Below the pieces are notes generated by a model. It worked only from the letters and a program-made list of their open reading frames with translations, had not been told where the DNA came from and did no database searches. Below are positions 56,460 to 64,000 of a stretch of DNA of 64,000 nucleotides, piece after piece. The stretch lies in the NCBI GenBank assembly GCA_016703025.1, contig JADJCV010000004.1, positions 682,001-746,000 of the forward strand, written 5' to 3'. The DNA is from Candidatus Avedoeria danica (GTDB lineage Bacteria; Chloroflexota; Anaerolineae; Epilineales; Epilineaceae). Position 1 is the first letter of the stretch. Each line of letters opens with the position of its first letter. A program made the position numbers and the translations under genes.

Positions 56460-57524
56460 CTATGGGCTGAATGCTTTGTATATCTCCCAGCCAACAAGCA
56501 GTAAGACGACATACTTCAGTTGGACTATGGTCAATACGGACCAAGTCCACGGCGTAGTGGGGCGATCACTCGGCCCCGGCTCGATGCGTCCTGATGTCAG
56601 GAATGGTCGCCAGTACTTTGCTGTGAACTCGTCACTGAAGAACTGGCTGTGAGACAAAGGATGATGCCGATTCTCAACGGCTGTTGTTTGAAACAGTCCG
56701 AACGCACCGGAAGGTCCGAATCCCCACGTGACGGCAGTGGCTGCGATCGGCCATGGGTCCCGCCAACCGCAATCATTGACAATCCGTCGAGGTGTCTGTA
56801 CGAATTCTTGAGGCCAACCGTATCGCTGAGGCAGTATGCTGCCACAGAGAATGATCCGATGAACGCGCAGAGAAGGATTCCGCTGAAGGATCTTGGCAAT
56901 GATGTATGTGCCGAAGCTGTGAGCGATGATATCGATCTGAGGGCGCGGGTCACGGTTGCTTACCTCATTGATGCGCATTTCGACGACACGAACAGCATCC
57001 CCTCGAAGGAAAGGGGTCAAGAACCGAACAATGCTAAGAAATCCGTACTTCGCCTCAATGGCCTCTGCGCCATCGTCCTCGAGTCCAGACCTGAGTCTCG
57101 GTATCCATTCGGCATGTGTTCGGATGCCGTGAATGATGATGACAACACGTAGACTGTCCGACGAACCATGCCCTGACGTGTGGTGAGCCGGCTGCACATT
57201 GATGATGTCTCGATTGGCCTGGTGGACGTCGCCGTTAACAATCACGTTCTGGACGAATCCGCCACCAACCTGTAGCTTTTCCCGACGGATGTACGGCGCG
57301 CCAGATGTCGTTGGCGCGAGCGCGCCGGACGCGAGCGCGCCGGACTCGAGTGACGTTTCTACCTCGTCGGCGAGTGGTAACGTCTTCGTCTGCACATCTC
57401 CACCCTCGCTGAGTGCCGGTACGAATTCGTCGGTATACGCCAAGTCGATACTCGGATTGTATGGGTTCCTGGTTCGTCGTAACGCTAATTCTCGGCTGCA
57501 GATCAATTTGCCAGGCCAACGCAT
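56460..57524 (-). CDS. Membrane-anchored alpha/beta-hydrolase (lipase/esterase-like), putative effector
   Basis: 354 residues; AAAGGA is 8 nt before ATG 57524. Residues 1-80 are variable, with an ESGALASGALAP repeat. Residues 88-110 carry the motif GGFVQNVxVNG followed by QANRDIIN, also found in the 62678 protein. Residues 126-320 are an alpha/beta hydrolase: oxyanion strand VVIIIHGIRTHAEW, nucleophile IIAHSFGTYI (Ser203, AHSFG instead of GHSxG), CGSILPQRYGW, and ENRHHPLSHSQFF with candidate catalytic His. A hydrophobic segment at 328-349 is a single C-terminal membrane anchor. Last gene of the operon, overlapping the small gene upstream by 22 nt. By analogy with hydrolase effectors of NLR-type systems it may attack membrane lipids or esters; inference. 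Confidence 0.82.
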   Translation of the reverse strand: MRWPGKLICSRELALRRTRNPYNPSIDLAYTDEFVPALSEGGDVQTKTLPLADEVETSLESGALASGALAPTTSGAPYIRREKLQVGGGFVQNVIVNGDVHQANRDIINVQPAHHTSGHGSSDSLRVVIIIHGIRTHAEWIPRLRSGLEDDGAEAIEAKYGFLSIVRFLTPFLRGDAVRVVEMRINEVSNRDPRPQIDIIAHSFGTYIIAKILQRNPSLRVHRIILCGSILPQRYGWPQEFVQTPRRIVNDCGWRDPWPIAATAVTWGFGPSGAFGLFQTTAVENRHHPLSHSQFFSDEFTAKYWRPFLTSGRIEPGPSDRPTTPWTWSVLTIVQLKYVVLLLVGWEIYKAFSP

Positions 57525-57982
57525 ACTTTCATCCTTTCGTACCCACGACGAGGGCCATGCATGGTCTCAACTAGCGCCAAAGTGATTGCGCAATTCGGCA
57601 TGACGGCAGACGACGTCCCGTCCACTCGCAACCACTCGACCCGCGCATGGCCACTCTCCTCAGTCATAAGCGCGCTCGTCTCAACGGTCGCCAGTGGTGG
57701 CGTCAATTTGTAGTCCGGCGACTGCGCCAACCATACGCCGTTCGCATGGCAGCTCTCTGGCAACACCAACACTCGACCAGCTCCGTCGCCAATGGGCGGC
57801 GTCGCGAATGTCGGACGGTGGGTGCGGACTCTGTGGAAGGTCACGAGTTCGGTCCACTCTTTGGCGCGATGCAATGTGTTGCGAACGTTTGCGCGAACTC
57901 GCCCCAAGAGCGCACATCTTGCGATAGTGCAATTAGCAATTCATTCGTACTTTGCCTCCGCTGGAGTGTGTTTGGCGCGCAT
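57503..57982 (-). CDS. Small operon protein interrupted by an in-frame UGA
   Basis: From ATG 57982 the frame reads MRAKHTPAEAKYE, then UGA (57943-57941), then continues IANCTIARCALLGRVRANVR without further stops to 57503 (159 codons in all). Without readthrough, a TTG at 57907 would give 134 residues. The downstream half has protein-like alternation (CAITLALVETMHG, YERMKVCVGLAN). The stop lies 22 nt inside the hydrolase gene, which suggests coupling. No known family; no signal peptide or membrane segment. It could be a nonsense mutation, an assembly error, reinitiation, or recoding (UGA as Sec or Trp); the last is not supported by any visible SECIS. Confidence 0.5.
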
Positions 57983-58020
57983 GACGAGGCTTCGTATTCA
58001 AGTCACCCTACGCGATGGGT

Positions 58021-61000
58021 CTATGTCTGCGCCACGTTCCCACGCATTGTGTCGTCTGGAGACTGTGTGCCGTCTGCCGACGGCGGTCGCTCCAACTGCG
58101 CGAGTCGCGCTAGCGCTGCCGCGACAAGCCCCTTGTTGCCAGCTCCAAGCGCAGCATCCAGAATGAGCCTCGCCGAGTGCTCCGGGTCCAATTCTCGCCG
58201 TGCGTCACTACGCGCGCGGGAGGGAGCCAAACCTCGCCGTGCAGGCCACCGACCACGATTTCTGCGCCATCTGACGTCGGCGCGAGTGAACTCACTGGTC
58301 CAACTTGTGGTTCCGGCTTTGGCAACTGACTGCCGCTTTCCAGATCCCACACACTTATGCCGTCCATGCCGCCTGCGATGATCACGTGTCCTTTCGATGA
58401 AACAGCCAAGGCGCGTACGATGTCGGTAGTTTGTATGGAGAGAACGGGGTCTGGACTGCCGAGTTCCCACTTCAGGATGCGGTTGCCATCTGTCGCAATG
58501 ACTGCGTTGCCGTCGCGTGTCGCTGCCAACGCCACCACCGAACTCGATAACCCGTAGAACTCGACCAACTCTCGGCCGCTCGCCAGGTCCCACAAGGACA
58601 CCCCGCGATCACTGCCAATGAGAAGCGACTTCCCGCTGGGCATCACCGATAGGGCGACGACATGTTGTACGTTTCCTATCAGACGGCGCGGCTTGTCATC
58701 ACTCTTCCACTCCCAAACGCTTACTTCGCCGTCGAGCGCCGCCAATACTATCATATGCCCATCTGGCGAGATGGCGGCAGACACTATGGCCCGGCTGTGA
58801 TCCATGATCATGCGCTTTTCTCGTCGACCAGATGCATATACAACGGTAAGTGTGGCATTTGCTTTCCAAACATAGATCGGCCCATCGTCTGTCATCGCAA
58901 CGGTGACTATCGTACCGCGCAACGCGGTGTGGACGCTGGCCATGGTGTGGCTCGTTGCGCGTTCGAGAATATGAAAATAATCCTCTTCATCTGCCGAAAT
59001 GATATACTTGTCGTCATTAGAAACTGCCAAAAATACCACAGGACTGCGATGAAAGGCCAGTAGCCGTCGGGGCAAAACGTTGATCAGACATACCGCGTCC
59101 AGGGCCTCTTTGAGTTCCGAGTTTGGCTTTGCATTCGCCACAGCCACTTCAAGCGCCTCTACAAGCTCAGAAGGTGGGAAGCGACGCGTGCGCCCTTCCA
59201 AGTAGTCGTAGTCACTAGCCAGCGCGCTCAACTGATGGCCGAGCAACTCCTTGCTCGAACGATCGGTCGTGTGTCGGATGGCGTCAGCAAAGATGAATCG
59301 GCGTGTAGCGTATTGCGTAGTCATCGTCACACGTTCGCCAATCGCCAGCGTACTCTCCGCAGAAATATGTTCCCACCAACCCATGCATTTCTGCCTCATA
59401 GACTCGAAAGCTGACGTCGCTTAACAGGAAGTCTCGAAACGAGGCGTGAAACAGCGAGAGTGCACTGGTTGCGCTGCGTAGATAGGCGGCCCAAGTGCGC
59501 GCCAAATCTCCCGCTTCAGATGGGCGCAGCCGCAATATCCCGGCCACCTGTTCGACGTAAAGTGGCGCATGGGCCACTGCAAAACCCAGGAAGTCGCGGT
59601 GTCGGTCGCCCCATGCTCTTGCGTCCCCCTGCAAAACGCGCTGGATTGCCTGTCGGTATACCTCCGCTATCGCATGAGGCACAGGCACATCCTTGATAGG
59701 ATCCTCCCATCGCGTGGGGTCTGCGAGCAAGGCGACGGCCGCAGCCTCAGCGAAAAACATGTTGCCTTGAGCTGCTACCGTGATGGCATGTGTTGCAGGA
59801 TCGCGCAGATGAAGAGGCATGGTGGCCAAGTGTGCCTGCACCATGCGCTGAACGTCGAAGGACACAAATGGCTTGTCGGCGCCTAGATCAATCCTCGTTG
59901 CAGTCAGGGTAGCCAGTTCGACCTGCGGGCGACTAGTGAATAGGAATCGCAAATTATGCAATAGTTCGCGCTCGTTCCGGGTGACGTCCGTGAGCAGCAT
60001 GGCAATGCTATCACGTCCGTCGTCCGGCCGTGTCTGATCCAGGCCGTCGACCAGGATCACGACCGGATCTATGGAGTCGGAACGTAGTGTGCGCAGCGGC
60101 TTCACCACCAGCGCGTGAAATGCTGCGCGAGCCGATTCGGCGCCGATGTCGATGTCCCTGACCTGCATGCTGCCTCTCCGAATTCCAATCGGCTCCCGAA
60201 AGTCTACTCGAACCGTAGAATGACCGTCCGCGAGAGTGTCGAAAAGCGCAGCGGAGAAGGACTGATCTCGCTCGGCGAGTGCCTTCGACAATTCCGCGAC
60301 AAAGCGCCGGGTGTCGAGGCTTGTTAGATCGGATGCGGAGCAGAAGTGCGCGTATGCCAGCCAGCCTGGCCTAAGGAATCGATACTTCTTATCAACCGGC
60401 ACGTCGCCGTTGCTCATCTGGACGAGGCGCGCCGCCACAGCCGTCTTGCCGCTTCCCGGTCCGCCGAGGATCAACAGAGTACGATCGGTATCGTCGGCCA
60501 GCCACTCTTCCACCGTATCGAAGAGCCACTCACGCCCTACGAAGTGTGGTGCCACCGGTAATGGCGGTGCGTCGGGTCGCACCACGTGGCCCCGACTCTG
60601 TGAGGCATAGTATTTCCGACAGAGCGTACTGTCAGAAGGCGCGAGTTGGACCATCGCCGTGGTGATGCGGTGGTACGCCGCCACAAGTTCGGCCGCCTTC
60701 GGCTTTTCGGGTGGTCGGCACGCTACATCTTCACTGTAGGCAAAGAAAGGTACATATGGAATCCGCAGACTGATGAACGGGCCATTTTCGAACTGCAGTG
60801 CCTCAGAATTGAACGGCGCGAGTTCGTGCTCGAACAGCGCCGCGAACTCGTCGAGCTTGTCGCCTTCGCCCGGCTCAACACGGCTGGGTATCATTATCAG
60901 CGACATAGGTCGCCCCCTGCGACCGCGTTCGACCAGTTCCTTCTTGCTCAGGCTCTGTGCGACGCGCACGCATCCATCCACGTTCTGCCGGCTAGTGGCC

Positions 61001-61605
61001 GCGAACATCAGTACGACATCGGCCAGATGATGGGTACACACTCCTGTCATCTCAGCGATACCGGTCCGGCTGTCGATCAGCACGACATCGTACTTAGTCG
61101 TCTCGGCACGGAACCACTCGAAGAATTGTTCGCCCTCCCAGTTCAGATAGAAGTCGTCCCAGTCGAAACTGCGCACCTTCTCGGCATAGCGCGTGTACTC
61201 GTCGCCTGCTCGCCGCCCAGCAGGTATGAGGCGCAGTTGCCCACCAGTGGCGTTTGGGCCATAGAGGTCGACGATGAAGTTGTCCATCGGTTCGACGGGA
61301 TAGGCGAAGGCCGTGCTGCCGCTGTCCGGGCCTGTCTCCACGTCTTCCAGGTGCGTGCTCGAACTGACCAAGCCACGCAGTTCTTTATAGGACAGCAGCA
61401 TGTCGATTAGGCCGCGCGCGGCCAGTACCTCGGCATGCGTCGTCGCGGCATCTGGCACTTCGAAGAAGCGCTCAAGACCTGGTGCCTCCAAATCGAAGTC
61501 AACCAGAAGTACCTTCAACCCGCGTTGATATAGCACCTCAGCTGCGTTGGCCAACGCCATGGACCGCCCGACACCGCCCTTGAACGAGTAGAAGGTGAAG
61601 ATCAT
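58021..61605 (-). CDS. KGGVGR-ATPase / STAND NTPase / WD40 sensor protein (two frameshifts)
   Basis: ATG 61605 overlaps the upstream stop (ATGA). Residues 1-320: ParA/MinD-like ATPase with deviant Walker A FKGGVGRS (signature Lys kept, P-loop Lys is Arg), LLVDFDLEAPGL and DVVLIDSRTG. Residues 355-730: STAND/NACHT module with FVGRE, Walker A GGPGSGKT (381-388), Walker B VVILVDGLDQ, FLFTSRP, and a winged-helix-like end HASFRDFLLSD. The first frame stops at 59284 after YTPIHLC. The protein clearly continues in the next frame (ADAIRHTTDRSSKELLGHQL) into about six WD40 repeats (VWEWKSDD, LWDLASGREL, VWDLESGSQL). A second shift near 58205-58225 leads to the helical end LILDAALGAGNKGLVAAALA. Bridged length about 1190 residues. 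Likely the sensor/switch of a conflict system. Confidence 0.82.
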
Positions 61606-62678
61606 ATCTTCATCTCGCGAAGAATGCCCGTAGGTGAAGTGGTAGTAGTGGGGAGGATCTTTTTGACTTGACTGATGAACCACTTGGGGAACTCGGTTGT
61701 TTCGCTCATGTCCACGCAGGTATATTCGTCGTGTGGATCTAACCGGCGACGGTCGAATTCCATATCTGAAAGGCTCCACTCGAGCGCGATCTTCATATTG
61801 CGCACCAAGTTGAAAGCCGAGGCCAGCGGAGCGATGCGCACGATCGAGGTGGTCGGGTAGGCGTCGAGCATTGACTGATGGTAGGCGCTGAGCGGTCTTG
61901 AGTGCCGGATCGAGATGCAGTCAATGATGACGACACAACCGCGCTCTCGTAGAGCCTTGAGCATGGGGCGGTTATTGTCCGCATTTAGGAGGCGGATGTC
62001 CTTGAAATCTGCGCGAAGTGGCCGATCGTAGGTGCCGTTCTGGTATATCAGCTCGAGCGCAGACGCGATCAAGTCGGCGATGGTCTCTCCGGGTTGGGCA
62101 TTGTACGGCTGCCATTCCTCAGGCGTACCTCGGTAGCGGTCCGCCCAATCAGTCAGGCCATTATCGCAAATCAATTGGACTAGCGGCTGGAAGTCACCGC
62201 GAAGAGGTTCGGGTTGTCCGAAGACGTCGAAAGCTGTGCCCGAACAGAGATCGATTGCCTCAGTGTCTGTCATTACCACAAGGATGACCGGTACCAATAT
62301 GGCCGGGCTAGGAGAACTACTCTCCAATTCTCCGCGCCTGCTGTCGAATAGATTGATGACAAAGCTGTTAATGATATCGCGGCTTGCCTGGTTGAGAGTG
62401 CCGTTCACCTCGACGTTCGGCTGCACGAAGCCACCTGTGACTTCGTCGACGGCCGCCATTACGTCGTCACCCTGACTGGTCTTCTGCTGTATGTGGCGGA
62501 TGCCCTTGAGTATTTCAGTGGCGCATGGAAGCAGAGTTTCACTGTCGGGGGTGTTGCGGCCCGCGCCGATCAGAGACTCGACAGTATCGAGAAAGGAGCC
62601 AAAGCGCTTGTACTCCGGCGCTTCCCGCAACTCCATGTATTCGGCTTCGACTACTTCCCAATGTCGATTGGGTTCCAT
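61602..62678 (-). CDS. Conflict-system protein of unknown fold with shared RDIIN motif
   Basis: 358 residues; GGGAG 7 nt before ATG 62678. Residues 1-75 are an acidic helical domain (FLDTVESLIGAGRNTPD). Residues 82-104 hold GGFVQPNVxVNG and QASRDIIN, almost the same as in the hydrolase at 56460. From 125 comes an alpha/beta domain beginning AILVPVILVVMTDTEAIDL, with DWADRYRGTPEEWQPYNA and RGCVVIIDCISIRHSRPLSA; the strand-helix alternation could suit a TIR-like or Rossmann-like fold but no family is recognised. First gene of the operon, 163 nt after hsdR, overlapping the STAND gene by 4 nt. Confidence 0.78.
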   Translation of the reverse strand: MEPNRHWEVVEAEYMELREAPEYKRFGSFLDTVESLIGAGRNTPDSETLLPCATEILKGIRHIQQKTSQGDDVMAAVDEVTGGFVQPNVEVNGTLNQASRDIINSFVINLFDSRRGELESSSPSPAILVPVILVVMTDTEAIDLCSGTAFDVFGQPEPLRGDFQPLVQLICDNGLTDWADRYRGTPEEWQPYNAQPGETIADLIASALELIYQNGTYDRPLRADFKDIRLLNADNNRPMLKALRERGCVVIIDCISIRHSRPLSAYHQSMLDAYPTTSIVRIAPLASAFNLVRNMKIALEWSLSDMEFDRRRLDPHDEYTCVDMSETTEFPKWFISQVKKILPTTTTSPTGILREMKI

Positions 62679-62841
62679 GTATGGCTCCCATGAGTGGGAT
62701 GGCCGACCGCGAGTGCTTCTCTCAGCCTACTGGGCGGAACGGCCAACTGCCGCCTTCCGTGAGGTTGCCTCGGACCGTGTCGGCTGTGGCTGTGGGGCGT
62801 CCGGACTTTGGATCCAATGACATGTCGGGTCCAAGGATCAA

Positions 62842-64000
62842 TCAGTAGTACATCTTAATGTACCCATACGCCCTGTCAAACAACCCCTGATCCTGGTGCA
62901 GCCTGTACTTGAACAACGTCCTCCGCAACGCCAACTTCACCTCCCTCTCCCCGCATGCGTGCTCTGCCACCCCGCGAACCGCACGTGCCGCACGATCTCG
63001 TCGATGTCGGCGACGAAGCGCTCGATGATGACGGGCGTCTGCTCGTTGCGGACCTCCTGGAACAGTGCGGTGAGCGCGGCGACGCCGAGGTCTTCGTCGC
63101 GCGGCGTCTCCTCGACGGCCTGCTCGACCGCGAGGACGTCGTGGGTGAGGTCGAGGAGGGCCTTCAGGAACTCGATGCTGAGGAGGAGTCCTTGTTGGTG
63201 GCGCTCCTTCAGATCCTCCAACCGTTCGCCGAGGTCCTTGAAGCGCGGGTCGTCCATGTGCTTCCGCAGGCGGCGGGACACCTTGATCTCGATTTCCTTG
63301 GCCTTCCGTTCCGGGTCGGGGGCGCGCATCACGGCTTCGAGGAGCTCAGCATCCAGGACGAGCGTTTCCAAGTCGTCGCGGATGGCGTCGACGTGGATGT
63401 TGGCGTGGATGAGTTCGATCGTCTTGGGGCCGAAGGCGTGCCAGAGCAGGCGGCCGGTGCCATTGGAGGGTTTGAACGTCGTCGAAGATGCCGAGGTAGT
63501 CCACGATCAAGCCGTGGGTCTTCTCCTCGCCGTAGGGGCGGTTCGCGCGGCAGATTGCTTGAAGCAGGGTGTGGTCCCGCAGTGGCTTGTCCAGGTACAT
63601 CGCCTGGAGGATCGGCGCGTCGAATCCGGTCAGGAGTTTGGCGGTGACGATGAGGATCTTGAGGGGGTCGGCGGGGTCGCGGAAGCGGTCGAGGAGCTTC
63701 TCTTCCGACTCGCGGTCGCGGCGGTAGGGGGCGTACTGACTCTCGTTGCCGGCGACGGTCATGACGATGTCGGAGGTTTCGGGAGGGAGGATCTGGTCGA
63801 GGGCGTTCTTGTAGAGCAGGCAGCTTTCTCGGTCCAGGACGACGATCTGGGCGCCGAAGCCTTTGGGTGCGACCTTGTCCTGGTAGTGCTGGACGATGTC
63901 GGCGCAGACGCGTTGTACGCGTTCGGGTGACTTGACGAGGACGGCCATGCGGGCGGCGGTCTCGGCCAGTTGATCGCGGTCGAGGTCGGTGAGGCCGCCG
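62842..64000 (-). CDS. hsdR: Type I restriction enzyme HsdR subunit, C-terminal part (5' end beyond window, two frameshifts)
   Basis: Enters from the right edge. Helicase motifs: ILIVTAKLLTGFDAPILQAM (motif V) and LLQAICRANRPYGEEKTHGL (motif VI), then VDYLGIFDD. The frame is lost near 63470-63482 and resumes as KPSNGTGRLLWHAFGPKTIE with the long helical C-terminal domain (VSRRLRKHMDDPRFKDLGER). It is lost again in a C4 run at 62949-62952 (G4 on the coding strand) after WQSTHA. One added G gives GEREVKLALRRTLFKYRLHQ and ends DRAYGYIKMYY at 62842, the classical HsdR terminus. It provides ATP-dependent translocation and cleavage. Partners hsdM and hsdS are not in the window. Confidence 0.85.

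Noticed and set aside
56355..56504. 49-codon plus-strand frame at the island border
   Set aside because: Protein-like in part but overlaps the end of the hydrolase gene on the other strand and has no ribosome site.
57681..57932. 83-codon minus-strand frame overlapping the small operon gene
   Set aside because: Arg/His/Ser-rich and out of frame with the better-supported 57503-57982 frame.
57941..57943. Selenocysteine codon
   Set aside because: No hairpin resembling a bacterial SECIS was seen just downstream and no selenoprotein family fits.
59284..59300. Programmed +1 frameshift of the prfB type
   Set aside because: Only the CTT-T slip string matches; there is no stop directly after it and no upstream Shine-Dalgarno-like stimulator, so it is not claimed as recoding.

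Overview
The window is GC-rich DNA, dense in genes, from what is most likely an uncultured Chloroflexota bacterium of the Anaerolineae/Ardenticatenia type. The evidence is a run of secreted VWA proteins whose domains are joined by Thr-Pro linkers ending in a YLPI-like motif, two DUF2298 ('YYY') membrane proteins next to an Agl23-like protein, frequent GTG/TTG starts with 4-nt gene overlaps, and sigma-A type promoters. The taxon is an inference; no rRNA or tRNA gene was recognised.

Layout. 1-13.5 kb: four secreted VWA proteins (one runs off the left edge, one is frameshifted), lepA, two small proteins, an MBL-fold hydrolase with a MaoC-like hydratase, and a dihaem cytochrome c lipoprotein overlapping the fourth VWA gene. 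13.6-29.6 kb: a cell-surface glycosylation cluster of one SAM methyltransferase and four large membrane proteins (GT39-like, GT39-DUF2298 fusion, DUF2298, Agl23-NHL fusion). 29.6-36 kb: sucC-sucD, a CCA-adding-type nucleotidyltransferase, and the opposite-strand operon pdxS-pdxT-methyltransferase. 36-45.4 kb: secD and secF, separated by a CBS protein and an ABC-2 exporter, then a second ABC exporter. 45.4-50.5 kb: a class II aldolase and an oligopeptide/nickel-type ABC importer on the minus strand. 50.5-56.4 kb: a frameshifted membrane glycosyltransferase, a Uma2 nuclease, a complete IS256-family element with target-site duplication, and an alpha/beta-hydrolase-like protein lacking its nucleophile and histidine. 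A decayed copy of the glycosyltransferase 3' end marks the far side.

56.4-64 kb is visibly less GC-rich and looks acquired. It is a minus-strand defence/conflict island: the C-terminal part of a type I restriction HsdR subunit, then a compact operon. The operon encodes (i) a 358-aa protein of unknown fold, (ii) a very large KGGVGR-ATPase/STAND-NTPase/WD40 sensor, (iii) a small protein interrupted by a UGA codon and (iv) an alpha/beta-hydrolase with a C-terminal membrane anchor. Proteins (i) and (iv) are otherwise unrelated but share a motif of about 23 residues (core VNGxxxQAxRDIIN). It resembles the amyloid/prion-type signalling motifs that link NLR-like sensors to effectors. This operon is the best candidate for an undescribed system in the window.

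Six to seven genes carry single-base frameshifts, at least two of them in a G4 tract where G5 would restore the frame. This pattern suits residual homopolymer errors in a long-read assembly, although decay or phase variation cannot be excluded for individual cases.
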